Translations under genes and position numbers: made by a program
Notes under the pieces: generated by a model
Told to the model about the DNA's origin: nothing
The model's input: only the letters and a program-made list of their open reading frames with translations
Databases searched by the model: none
NCBI GenBank assembly: GCA_002081555.1
Contig: MZNV01002218.1
Location: forward strand, 1 to 23,292
Source of the DNA: Protostelium mycophagum
Lineage: Eukaryota; Evosea; Variosea; Protosteliida; Protosteliaceae
Direction: 5' to 3'
Length of the DNA: 23,292 nucleotides
Shown: piece by piece, positions 1 through 10,500 of the stretch
Layout of the letters: every line of letters starts with the position of its first letter
Numbering within the stretch: the stretch's first letter is position 1

Positions 1-246
1 GTGAGCTCGGTGGGGTATTTCACCCAGAAGCATTGGGCACCCATGTTGGGCAGTTTTGGCATGTATTGCCTCTTCTGCATTGGTGCCATCCCCCTTCTTT
101 TTCCAGCCCTTTACATCATAGGGTGTACCTCTTTAACTATTGAATCTCAAGAGAGTCTGAAGAACATTGCTAAAAAAGTGGCGTCCTCAAGCCTGAAGAA
201 AAGACAACAGATTGTTGACATGACAAACTGTATCAACTGGGTGTAG
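1..246 (+). CDS. 3' end of a multi-pass membrane protein (partial)
   Basis: The frame is open from the first base of the window to a TAG at 244-246, so only the C-terminal part of the gene is present and the rest lies upstream. The visible 81 residues hold a long hydrophobic stretch at about residues 14-43, enough for one or two membrane helices. A lysine- and serine-rich tail of about 35 residues follows, probably on the cytosolic side. This layout is common at the end of transporters such as the major facilitator superfamily, but I see no diagnostic motif and do not name a family. An AATAAA follows the stop by about 45 nt. The window could start inside an exon or exactly at a splice site, because its first bases (GTGAGC) also resemble a donor. 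If they are a donor, this stretch would be partly intron. Confidence 0.45.
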   Translation: MSSVGYFTQKHWAPMLGSFGMYCLFCIGAIPLLFPALYIIGCTSLTIESQESLKNIAKKVASSSLKKRQQIVDMTNCINWV

Positions 247-289
247 CAGCCTGAGAAACCACTCAAGTGGGATTTTCTGTTGTGCACAG

Positions 290-295
290 AATAAA
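290..295 (+). promoter_or_regulatory. possible polyadenylation signal of the first gene
   Basis: An AATAAA hexamer lies about 45 nt after the stop codon of the membrane-protein fragment, at the usual distance for a 3' end signal. The hexamer alone is weak evidence in AT-rich spacer DNA. Confidence 0.35.
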
Positions 296-801
296 AGGAA
301 ACTCCACCATTCACACCTAGTATTTTTTAACACATGATATACATCGTAACAGACTCTATACCAACTACAACTGCCATTGGTTTTCGTGTGTACAAATTGA
401 TGATCTGAGCAAACAACATGCAGAGATTTATGCACAACTTACAGCAATTGATTGTCTGGTTTAATGCCATTATAACACACTTTGTGCAGACCACCTTTTA
501 CAGCCGTGACACGTGCAAATGCATTTGATTGCGCGTTGTAGATTCCGGTGGCAGACCAGGACAATGACCAATTTTTTGGACGAAAAGTGATTGATCTGTA
601 AGAAGAGATGCAAGTTATTTAAGCCAGAATGAGGATGTCACATCAGCTGGCCAGAACATGACATGTTGAATTTAAAATGAGGCCAGAGAAAGATGGTTGG
701 GTTGTTGTGAGAATATAAAAACAGCAGCTTTGATTATCCTACTGCAGTTCTAATTGATAACTTTTTGTGAGAAGAGCGAGCAGTCATATCATTTGTATTT
801 T
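296..801. other. spacer without a recognisable gene
   Basis: I see no convincing coding frame, tRNA or snRNA on either strand. Two end signals face each other here, since the genes on both sides end towards this spacer. It contains a sequence like an Sm-protein site (570-579) and a near-palindrome around 654-667, neither with supporting context. Confidence 0.5.
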
Positions 802-2094
802 TCATTCATGGTCAGAGTCCAATGCCAGATGATCACCATCATCTTCTTCAGGGGCGACGTCGTCAAGAGTGTGATGTTTAGAGATGACGTCAGCTCTTCT
901 CTGCGCTCTCGCTAACATCAAGAAACGGGCACCGTTTGCAATGGCACGCGTGAAGACGAAACTGATCACCAAGAATTCCCCAGCAGAGACGTCGTGCCAG
1001 CCTGCAAACATGAGTCCTTGTTTGATTTTAGCAGTACCAAATTCTATTTCTTTGGCTCCGTGCCAAGATAGAACCGAAGAAAAGCTCACCGATCGATTGG
1101 TTGAAAGCAATGATGGAACCCATGATCATTATGGCAAGCCAATGGTTTCGTTGTAAACAGTAAGCAAAGGAATGGAGCTGGAGATATGTGGCATACAAAC
1201 AGGTGATCATGCCGATGAAGATCCAGCTGTGATTAAAGATGAGAGCCATCCCTCTGTAGAAATGAGAGGGATGTTTGATAGAATATATCAGATCATCACC
1301 TTGAGTGGTGGATGAGATATTTTAAGGTGAGAGCGAAGACACCAGTATAGAAATCCCGAACCGAAGGCAGAATCAGCTGTGAGATACCTTCGGCGGGAAG
1401 ATTGAGGCATCTGTGGGACTTTCCATCGTCTCCAATCACGTTGGAGGAGAAGGCAAAGAGGAAGACGAAAACTCCGACAATGATCACGGTGAGGGGGAAG
1501 AGATTGTCCACGAGGATCTTTGCGAACTGTAGAAGATTAAATATTGAACGTCCAAGCGGGTTGATTACCTGCTCCGCAGAAGAGAGGCGTGTTTCGATTG
1601 ATCTCAGTTTGATGTACTGCGGAAATAAGAAGGTATTTCAATAGTGAGATCACACATACCTGTTTAAAGATCCAGATGACCAAAATGAAGGCGGCAAGAC
1701 CCCAGATGTTAGGTATTTGATCCATCACTTTTGTAAATTCATTTGTGCAGAGGAAATCGGGAATTCGTTGATGGAGGTTTAGAGAATCATTTCGGTAAGT
1801 GATGTTGTCCAAAATCACAGGGAAAGTGATTTGTCTTGAGAGATAGATGAGATATAGGCCAAAAGCAGCAAGGATGGATGTTCTAATAGCGACCTCCTCC
1901 ATACTAGCTGCAAGATGGGCCTTCTGATAGTGAGCGGCTGTGTTGGCGATCTTAGGATCTCTTTGGATCTGTTGAGCCAGAAGGCCCACTTGTTGTTTTG
2001 TGAACTCTATGCGTTGACGCTCATAGGCTTCTGCGTCGATACGTCTTGCAGGACTATCTGTTCTAAGCCTCAGTCTTTGGGGATCGAAAGCCAT
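802..2094 (-). CDS. multi-pass membrane protein of unknown family, 5 exons
   Basis: Five exons read in phase on the minus strand: 2094-1660, 1616-1569, 1526-1300, 1253-1090 and 1055-802, giving about 375 residues. The introns are 43, 42, 46 and 34 nt with GT-AG ends. The N-terminal 65 residues are charged, rich in Arg and Gln, and probably cytosolic. About six or seven hydrophobic helices follow, starting near residues 68-90 and 127-145, then more after the short second exon. The tail is acidic (Asp/Glu/His-rich) and ends at TAA. The second exon is only 48 nt, in phase 0 on both sides, and supplies the charged link between helices 2 and 3. The size and helix count fit a receptor- or channel-like protein, for example a gustatory-receptor-like seven-helix protein, but no motif proves it. 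The start codon is the first ATG and lies 6 bp from the start of the oppositely oriented small gene. Confidence 0.65.
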
Positions 2095-2100
2095 ATCGTG

Positions 2101-2343
2101 ATGTCTGGGTTTGGCGCCCGTTCGGTTTGAATTTGGCCTGGTCCAAAAAACCGTTAATCTCGTTGTAGTTTGATTTATTATTATTTACAGTATTCTTTTC
2201 TCCAAGCCAACGAAGCTCTCTGGAAAGGTCCTGTGGACAATGTACATGATATCGGCGTTACAGGTGAGAATGATCTCGAAATCCGTTTCACGAATAAAAC
2301 GCCAGTCGGTCCAAAGAACGTAACATTAGCTGACAACACCTGA
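2101..2343 (+). CDS. small hypothetical protein, 2 exons, 58 residues
   Basis: A 24-nt first exon (2101-2124) beginning with ATG joins a second exon (2191-2343) ending at TGA. The intron is 66 nt (2125-2190), with a GTTTGA donor and a good TTTACAG acceptor. The product is 58 residues, soluble and mixed in composition, with a Trp-Lys-Gly-Pro segment near the middle and no signal peptide or membrane helix. I do not recognise it. In favour are the phase-consistent join, the strong acceptor and the lack of any competing frame. Against it are the small size, the non-consensus donor (GTTT donors do occur in other genes here) and a CAG-GTGAGA at 2271-2279 that looks like a better donor and could extend the gene differently. 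Its ATG sits 6 bp from the start of the divergent membrane-protein gene, so the two must share regulatory DNA, and their transcripts probably overlap at the 5' ends. Confidence 0.35.
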
Positions 2344-2522
2344 GCAATCGACCCTGTTGAATTGACAAAAGAATCCTCATCTCCAATCAGTTTTATATAA
2401 TTACGAACGGAAGTTGCCTCAAATATTTATTCTTCACCTATCTTCATATCAGCAAACATCGACATTGATTTTTCGTATTATTGTTTTTCTGTTCAAGGAG
2501 AAGAACCGGATGTGAACTCACT

Positions 2523-2699
2523 TCAAGCAGCTCCGCTTCTTCTGGCCCACCAGCCAAGAACAGCGAAGATGGCGAGGAATCCAAGGAAGAGGAAAAGTAA
2601 GAGAGCAATGGTGTCTCCAGCTCCCCATTGGTAGGCGTGAACGGGTGTCACGAGGGCGATCATGAACATGAACAGAATGAAGAAGAGGTTTTGTTCCAT
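2523..2699 (-). CDS. SMIM30: SMIM30-like single-pass microprotein, 58 residues
   Basis: An intronless minus-strand frame runs from ATG (2697-2699, context AAAATGG) to TGA. It has a hydrophobic N-terminal signal segment (residues 5-16) ending near Pro-Val-His-Ala, then a Gly-Ala-Gly-Asp-Thr-Ile-Ala-Leu-Leu-Leu run leading into one membrane helix, and a tail with Trp-Trp-Ala-Arg-Arg. Human SMIM30 has the same order and length as I remember it: signal peptide, Glu-Ala-Gly-Asp-Ala-Ile-Ala-Leu-Leu-Leu, helix, then a Tyr-Ala-Arg-Lys tail. Members of that family are small ER or secretory-pathway membrane proteins. The assignment rests on a short motif plus architecture, so it needs a profile search. 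The gene lies between the small plus-strand gene and the end of the kinase gene, and it is easily missed because of its length. Confidence 0.7.
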   Translation of the reverse strand: MEQNLFFILFMFMIALVTPVHAYQWGAGDTIALLLFLFLGFLAIFAVLGWWARRSGAA

Positions 2700-2941
2700 T
2701 TTACTGAAAGAAAGATCTGGCGAGATCAGTCAAGGTATTGTCGGATGTGAATCTGCAGGAGGTCTTGAAGAGTGGCAAGATCATTACCTCGGAAAGACGG
2801 CCTGAAGGATCACGAGATGAAGCGAATGATGTGCGGTCGACAAAAAACGTCCTGTCGACGTTTGGCGTTCTCGAGGCTTTTTCTTTCGCGATTTCCGGAA
2901 AAGAATCAAAAGTTTGGCAACATCCAACTCTTTAAATTTTA

Positions 2942-5514
2942 TCATTCTCCTGTTACAAAAATGTCTGTTGACGAACTCATGTTGGTCAACGATAAATTGC
3001 TTGATTGTCTTGACAGCACGTCTCGAGCACAATCCCACTCGAGCATGTTCCTCATGTACTCTTGTTCTAGAACCATCAGTGCCTCTTGAAGTTCTTGTGA
3101 GCTGGGTCTGTCTTCTGGCCGGGCACAGAGGCACTTCGAGATGATGCGCACGAGTGATGGAGGACAGTCAACAGGCAAGGTCGGTCTTCGGTTGGCAGAG
3201 GCGGCTTGCATGAGGATCTGAAAGTCAAACTCCATCTCTGAAAACTCTGAGAAAGGTCGCTCCCACTGTCTTTTGATGACACAATTGGTCATCTCCCAAA
3301 GGACAATACCCATCCCATAAACGTCAGATTTTGTAGTACAATTCGACCCCAAGACCACTTCCTGTACATGATGAGCTGATTTGAGATTATCTCAGCGAAT
3401 TTCTTACCGGTGCACAGTAGGCCGGTGTTCCCCTCAGTCTACCTAACGTCTCCAAATTGTCTTCTGTTTTGAACCGCGACAGTCCAAAATCGCTGACTTT
3501 GAGATTGTAGTCTGACGTGACCTTGTCCGTGTCAGTACAAGAGCTCTTTCTTCAGTAAAATTACCAATAGATTCAAGCTCTTGACATCACGGTGGACAAT
3601 AGGTGGATGCCAGGAGTGTAACGCGTTCATCCCTCTGGCCATCTGATATGCAAATTTCAACATTCTCCCCCATCCAAAATCCTCCGTTTTGATGTTCTGC
3701 ATCACGGTGAGGAGACTACCTCTCTCGCACAGCTCCATCACCTGGACACATGTCACCGACATGTCAAATGACATTCGTAGATAGTTACCATGGCTAATTG
3801 TGGCTCGAAGCACATGCCATAAAAATGTACAATATCCGGCGACCGGATGGAAGTGATAATCTCTGCTTCAATTTTGAAAGCTTCAGTCAGCTCATACGTA
3901 TCCATGATCTTGATGGTCTTAATCGCAACTATTTTCCCCCTATGCAGCCCTTTGTACACCTCCACACATCAGCATAATTCACAGTATATTCCACTCACTT
4001 TTCCGACAGCGCCTGAACCTATTTTGTGAACGTATTCCAAGTCGCTGCTGTCTATCAACCAGTCGTCACTTTGCCTTAAATGCAGGAAACTTGAAATAGA
4101 TTTCCTCAGTTCGTTGCTACTTGGGGATCTCACACGCTGAGAATTTTTAGCTGCTATCACTGAAGAAACAAAGCTAACCAATTCGGGTTCTCCGCTTGAA
4201 AAATTGGGCTTGAAACTCGAGAGTGAAGAGCTGAGCCCAAAAGTTCTTTTCATGTGTGGGGATCTTTTTGGGCTCAATTTCGCTTTATTTTGCGCATCGA
4301 CAGAGCTGATCATCCTGAGGCGGTGGCCGGCCTGGCCCAACATTAGCTCCATGATCGATCATGATTATTCTTACCGTGCTGATGCCAATTCGTCGTAGAA
4401 AACTGTCCTTGACATCCACTAAAAGGTCGAGGTAGATCTCTTCTTTCAAAAATAGTTGCGTGTACTCTGGCAGTTCAATCTCCTTCAGCCATTCGCATAT
4501 ATCTACAAAATAATAAATACAAAGGACAACCAACTTCGATTCAATTTACTCACCCATCACTTTCACCATCAATCTGCGCAATGTTGCATCTTCTTTGTCT
4601 GCTGCCAAAGACAGGGGTGATTGTCCTCTGTTGTTTTCTAACTTAGGATCTGCACCGTGACGCAATAACAACTTCACGAGGTCTTCTCTTCCCATCGTTG
4701 TGGCCGAATGCAGAGCCGTATCACCTACAATATTTTGGACATTTGGATCTGCGCCATTGTCTAACAGAAGCCCAGCCATGACCACTCTCATATTGTGATT
4801 CTGAATAGCCTTGTGAAGGGCAGTCTCTCCCTTCTCATCTCTGGCATCGATCCTATTTCTCTTCACGAGGAAGTCGAAGATCGATGTGGTGTTGGGTGTT
4901 GTGCATTCTTGCGCGAAGATGTGAAGGGGTGTTTCTGAATCATCCGTAACCCCACTCCACTCAATCAGAGGGGAATCCAGCAGTGTTTGCAAGGTTCTGT
5001 GATAATTCAAGAGCACCAGGCGGTGAGCAAGCTGAATTCCTCCTCTATAATGCTGATTGAGATTCATGTCTTTGGCAGCCGCTGTTGCTAATAATAAGTT
5101 GAGTGCTGTTTGATTGTCTTGCTTGGCTGCATAAAGAATTGGAGTCCATCCTGCAGAATCCATCTCTAACAAAGCTGATCTCGTCTTCCTCTTAGACAAC
5201 ACTTTTTTGATACGCTTGTAATCGGAGGTCTTAACCGCATCATGAAGCTCTGTGTTCTGCGACGAATCGTCCAAACCGAATAAAGTCTTCCGCCAGCCAG
5301 TTTCTTTGTTCTCGTCCGAGGCTGTGGCTTCTAAAGATCTACTCAGAGAATTACTGCGCCTCTCCATGATGTCGGTCGGTATAGACAATGAAGGCTGACT
5401 CAACGATCTACTGGGCATCTTATTCACGCTGTCTCTCCTTTTGAAAGGATCTAGTTTGGTCATCTCTGCGCGTTTCTCATGTGCGTGTGTGGCTCGGAAA
5501 TATATTGTGGCCAT
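2942..5514 (-). CDS. ankyrin-SAM-TKL protein kinase, 7 exons
   Basis: The exons are 5514-4554, 4502-4375, 4331-3999, 3959-3789, 3741-3565, 3521-3408 and 3361-2942. All joins are in phase and the six introns are 39 to 51 nt, giving about 767 residues. Residues about 1-100 are basic, Ser-rich and probably disordered. Ankyrin repeats span about 105-320, with clear GDTALHSA and GETALHKA cores. A SAM domain covers about 321-375, ending in the typical Gly-Ile-Ser-Thr-Ala-Gly-His-Arg-Leu. The kinase domain runs from about 460 to 740, with glycine loop GSGAVGKV, Lys in VAIK (about 488), HRDVKSLNLL (Asp about 583), DFG (about 601) and CAPEV. All catalytic residues are present, so it should be an active Ser/Thr or dual-specificity kinase of the tyrosine-kinase-like group. 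Ankyrin and SAM parts usually mediate protein binding and oligomerisation. The first ATG is 5514; a second in-frame ATG at 5463 would remove 17 residues. Confidence 0.88.
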
Positions 5515-5708
5515 CGACCAGCTGGCAGATTGTGCGGAGATCTTTTTGCAACTTAGCAACAAAAAAATGACCACAAAACAAAGTCTATTTATTGCTCTGT
5601 TGGGTGTACAAAACGTGTTCTAAGAGTGGTGTTCTGACAGACAATTGGCTCAAGCTGAATAAGAGGGTTTCATCCCATTTTTGGGTCCCATAGAGGATCT
5701 GGGTCCGT

Positions 5709-6290
5709 TTAGAAGACGGAAACAGCTTGAGATTTCACCTGGGAGGATTGCACCAAGTTTTCAATCGATTTTTTTGCTGCAAAAAATCCTTCGCTCTTGC
5801 CTTTGATTGAACGTTCTACGTCCTTCACCAGTGCGCACAATTGCTGCGTGGAAGGATGCGGCCGGTTGTGTCCGCCAGAGAACAGCGCTTCCAGCAAAGA
5901 GGCGTGGATCTGTTCGATTGCTCTGAGAATGTGAGGCTTGAGAGTGACGCAAAGATTACTTTTTCAGGGGTTCATCATCAATTTCGTCGGTGAGGAGGGG
6001 CCCTGCACCAGTACTCCTCACCCCTGAGACAGTAAGAAAGCGGAGTGGTAAACAATAGCACCGTGTCATGTCATTAATTATCCGATATTGCGTTCTATTT
6101 TCGTTTGCTGCGCACTGCGCTTTGCCGGCAGAAAAGGTGCTCTTGGCACACTGGATGAAAACCAGAAAAAGGCAAGAACCGCACCGAGATAGAGGAGGTC
6201 CTGACGCTGAAGACAATCGACGTTGCCCGTGGTTGTAAAGGGACTTATTTCTGACGCCCATTGTCTTATCAAAGAATAGATTCTGGGCAT
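5709..6290 (-). CDS. small membrane-anchored helical protein, probable 3 exons
   Basis: The best-supported part is the last join. An exon ending at 5960 in an acidic Asp-Asp-Glu-Pro-Leu-Lys-Lys segment links over a 37-nt intron (5923-5959) to exon 5922-5709, which encodes a long amphipathic helical tail ending at TAG. Upstream, an exon 6290-6116 starting with ATG encodes one strong membrane helix (about residues 30-48). It can join in phase to the middle exon starting at 6023 or 6002, both acceptors being in frame. The product would be about 150 residues: a short N-terminus, one transmembrane helix, then a charged link and a helical or coiled-coil domain, like a small tail-domain membrane adaptor. 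I do not recognise the family. As an alternative, the last two exons could form a separate protein of about 107 residues starting at the ATG at 6069, with the membrane segment belonging to another small gene. Confidence 0.4.
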
Positions 6291-6455
6291 CGTCCTCTTT
6301 TGGAACGGATATGTGATGATCACATCTACAAATGTCAGTGATTTTCATTCGCCATGAAGGCTTGTTTTTCGGTAGTTCTGTGCATTTTTCTGGGGGTTTT
6401 GGGGTTATGGCTGTAGAATAGACTTTGGTACAAATCACGCGTAAATCTCATGAGA

Positions 6456-7486
6456 TTATTCACCTTCTGTGTTTAAATTCAGCCATTCTAATGCTGACGC
6501 AACCAGTGACAAATACAATGGTCTGCATATAGAGGGTAATTGAACGAAATTTGGACTCGGTGCTTGCATCAATATCACCTGTAGTTCAAATTAATAAACG
6601 GAGGGAAAGTATTGCCGCACCTGGTCGTAAAATAATGTCTTTGCGATGCGTCTATTGAGGTCAACATTGGAAGCCCTCGATAAAATATGTGAACAAGCGT
6701 TGATTGAAGCCCGGTTATTACCGCTGATCAAGAAGCTCAGCAGGCCGGGCATCATGTCAAGAAAGCCCTGAGTATTTTTGAATTTCAAATATTTTCATTT
6801 GGCGGGAGAATGGCATCGAATTGTAGAGATAATGTACTTACTTCTCTCCTGTGATTCGGTTGTAGAAGTAAACTGAGATAAATGACAAGGGCAAGATTTC
6901 TTCGTGATACGTCCTTCCTGTTAAAGAGGTACTCTGCACGGGTAACAAGCTGCCTGAAAAATAATTCCAACAACGGCGTCCCATTCTTTCATCATCAGAG
7001 AATTTAAATTATTGATTAATTTTACCTGTGACAAACAACCAAACACGAAGATGTCCGTGAGGGGTCTGATGTTTGCTTGAAACTTTTCTGTTGCATTTGT
7101 TGGGGTGATCGACGCCTCTCCCATCAGTCTCTCTAAACGTGGGTCATCCAGATCTGTGTACTCGTCTAAAAACGAGATGATGTTATTCGTAATGCAAGCG
7201 TCTAAGATTAATTGTCCTCTAGTTCTATCCTGATCATATGAGAACAAAACATAAGATACGGCACTGACTTCGTGTACTTCTGGTTGATTTATCAGGATCT
7301 TTGCGAAATTTGCCACTTCTGACACTGTGGTTGTTTAATCGGTGATAGCACATCACTCTTATTACCGTTGCATTGTCGCACACGATGGGCCAAATCATCT
7401 CCTCCTTGAATTTGGCCTCCTGTCTTATGCTTCAACAGATTCGGTGTGATAATACTCCTAACATAGCTCTCGTCCAGACTTCCCAT
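6456..7486 (-). CDS. all-helical (armadillo-like) protein of unknown function, 5 exons
   Basis: The exons are 7486-7366, 7324-7026, 6949-6842, 6767-6621 and 6578-6456, with introns of 41, 76, 74 and 42 nt and all phases consistent. The product has about 265 residues. It has no signal peptide or membrane helix and is made almost entirely of Leu-rich amphipathic helices, as in armadillo or HEAT solenoids. Examples are the segments around residues 40-75, 150-180 and 190-225, the last containing a FLISGN and ACSHILSR pattern. The start is the ATG at 7484-7486, but the frame stays open upstream and another ATG could be used. The fourth intron was placed because reading through it reaches a stop, while splicing to the exon at 6578 restores a long frame. 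I cannot assign a function. It lies head to tail between V-ATPase subunit a and the small membrane protein, each with its own short spacer. Confidence 0.7.
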
Positions 7487-7592
7487 CTTTGGTATGATCA
7501 AGATGACAATCAAAGTCTCCGAAATGCATGTCTTTCCACAACGAACCAAGAAGCATTAAATAAAATAAGAAGGCACACTTTCAGATGATGTT

Positions 7593-10500
7593 TTAGTTAT
7601 TCATTTTCTCCTCGAGGATGAGCTGGTAAGAGAAAGGCACAAACGGTCTTCCGTCTCCTCTGAAAAACTTGTTCTGGAACTCGACCCAGTGCAGACGTAA
7701 AGCGTGCAAGAATGAAGAAAGAGACTCCATAATCATGAGCACACCCATGGTAACTCCGGCCCAAACGGCGAAACCGACGAAGATGGCGGCAGCGTTGATA
7801 GCATAGTTGAATTTTTGTGTTCCGTTATAGGTGGTGAATGTCAACATGAACAATCTTCCCCAGAACACCTCAGAGAGCTCTGTGTGTGATCAGAACATGA
7901 TCGTCATAAAATAAAACAGATGTGGATGTTTACGTGAGTGAGCGAGAGAGAGGGCCCATAGTCTGAGGTAAGATGCAGTGTTGGACACACATCCCAAAAC
8001 GAACTCAATGGTGTGGATGATCTGATGAATAAAGACCTCGCTGAACTCGAATTCCTCTCCGTGCTCGCCATGTCCTCCTCCAACAGACTCATGACCTATG
8101 GGATGTCAGAAGATAGATCATGCATTTGTCGATTTGGAGTGGTCATCTTTTCGCGCACAGCGCGGCTGAAACGGTATCGGCTCCTTCGAACTTGCCATTG
8201 TTGTTCGTTGTCAAAAGCTGTATACCATCGGGATTAAGTGGTGCGCCCTCATCATCTTCAATTTGGATATGACGACCATGACCTGTTTGGTTCTTGTGTT
8301 GGTGTTTCAAATAGAACGGCTTCAGCAGCAACATCCAAGGGACGGTGATGAATGCGACAGCTAAGAGGGCCCACTGTACGTACAATTGTCCCTCGAAGAA
8401 TTTGTTTCCGCCTACTCCTCCTTCCACTGATGTAGGAGACAAAAACATCTTGATCAGGGCGGTTAGAATAAAAGGTGCGTCGCCGACATTCTCATAGTAA
8501 GTGATCCACTTGAAGAAGATGAGGAACACGAGCCATCCAAAGATGGACTGCAAGAAGAGGATCTGAGGGATAAACTCTCCGACGACGTCTATGCCCTTTC
8601 TAAAGTGGATGGCGTTGACCAAGCTGAGGCAGATACCGAGGGTCATCTGGGCGACACCAAAGATGAGGGACATCTTCATCTTGAGAGAGTTGGTGTAGAT
8701 GAGAGCGTTTTCGGCTCCAAACCAGGACTATTTGTGGTGAGTTTTCACGCTTATTTATATCTCTTCGGCTGAAGATTGAACTTCTTGTGCGGCAGAGCCA
8801 CCGTGAAAAAAAGAAGAGTTGTAGTAGATGTGCACTTACGGGGTCGACACCAAAGGGGTAGACCTGACCGTTGGGCTTGCGCTGACATACTCCGATCTCG
8901 TGACATGATTGTTGGTCAAAAGATTGTTGACCATATAGAGTTATGGGAACAGAAAACACCTAAACATTTCAGCAAAAATGAAAACTCGAAGAATAATTCA
9001 CCTCGTTGTAGATGAGACCAGTGTAGAGAGAGAAGAGACCCATCATGAGAAGTAAATATCTTCCATCGAAGCAAGTCTTGATCATCTCATTGAGTTGCAT
9101 GGCACCGAGTTGCTTCTCTTTCCAGATGAAAGCGACGGCGACGAGTAACAAGATGAATCCGTGTCCCAAGTCACCAAACATGACGGCAAAGAGGAAAGGG
9201 AAAGTAACGATAGTGAAAACTCCGGGGTTGACCTGTGATGTCGATCAGGATCACACATTCTAAAAGTCAAATTTACCTCTCCATATCTGGCAACACCATA
9301 GGCGTCTACGATACCTTGGAAGTTGGCAGTGAAGGTGTTGGTCTTGAAGGAAGTGGGAGGTTCTTCGTTTGTGGAGATCACAGAGAGGATGGAGGGCACC
9401 AGAGCACCAGATGTCTCTGTGGCCTGTCTCATTGCATTCACAATTCTCTCTGTCTGTGATTTGGGGCACCATCCTTCGGCGATCAGACATTTTCTTCCTG
9501 TATTATTTCAGTAATCTACATCATGATTTGAACAAACCGATGTCGTAGTTGAAGCGGTTCATGGTGTCGTAGATAGCCTTCTCTTTGAAGACTCTGTCTG
9601 TCCAGTAAGAGTATTTTTTTCCAACATCCAAGAGGGTGTTTCTTCTGTGCTTGAGAGTGTTGGCCAAAACAGCGTCTAAATCTGCCAGTCTTTGAACGAT
9701 CTGGCTTAATAATTCTCTCCTCTCTCTTGGTGTGGTAGGGCATGGATATACATTGGCACCGAAACTCTCACAGATCTTTCTAATCTTTGTCTGTATGCGC
9801 TCTCCTTGGAAGAAGATGATGAACACATCCTTGGATACCTAATAATTTCAGATGAATAATTAGATTGACTCTTCACCTCTTCGCCGGTGTGGGGGTCCTT
9901 AATCTTGGACTCGATGGGATCGTGCTTGAGGAAGAGGTTACCTCTGGTAGCTCTCCATAAGACACGCTGGAAAGAGGGAATCTTCTCACGAAGAATGACT
10001 CCAGTGGAAAAGCCCAACTTCACATTTGCAGTTCCTCTGACATCATCAGTGAGAAGAGGGCGTTGTTCCTCGACCTCGTAATCAGCGCGCTGAGGATCGA
10101 TCAGGTCTGATTCAATTCATATAGACTCACTCCCTCAGAAAAGAAGACGGCATCTTTCTGGAGCATGTTTTGTAATTCTACAAGTTCATTGTAGTTTCTG
10201 GTGAGTTGCTCCTGGTTGTTATTGATCTAAATCATTGAGAATGATTGCGAAGAATATAGATAATAAAACCTGAATGAGATCCTTCTCGACTTCTTCGAAC
10301 TGAGCCTCTAATTCATCCATTTGTTGAGGAGCACGAGATTCTAAAGTTGTGTCGGCGATGCTGGCCAATGTCACTTCACTATCCCCCCTTTCTTCGCCGA
10401 TTAGGGTCAACTCTCTTCCAATCTGCTCTCCAAAGAAGGTCAGCTTTCTTTCCATCTCATCACAGCGCTTGACTTCGTTGACAAAGTTTCTTTGGAAGGC

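Noticed and set aside
570-579. Sm-protein site look-alike (AATTTTTTGG), with a CCTTTTAC string upstream at about 493-500, as in U5 snRNA
   Set aside because: The spacing between the two is too long for U5, no flanking stems form, and no other U5 element is present.
5515-5574. N-terminal extension of the kinase beginning at 5574
   Set aside because: The codon there is GTG, not ATG; the first ATG in the frame is at 5514.
6355-6417. Plus-strand ATG with a signal-peptide-like hydrophobic run
   Set aside because: It stops after 20 codons, has no good donor to extend it, and lies in a gap between minus-strand genes.
5956-6438. Minus-strand open frame of 160 codons
   Set aside because: Only its last part fits a real exon. 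The upstream part has unlikely composition and competes with the membrane-helix frame on the same strand.
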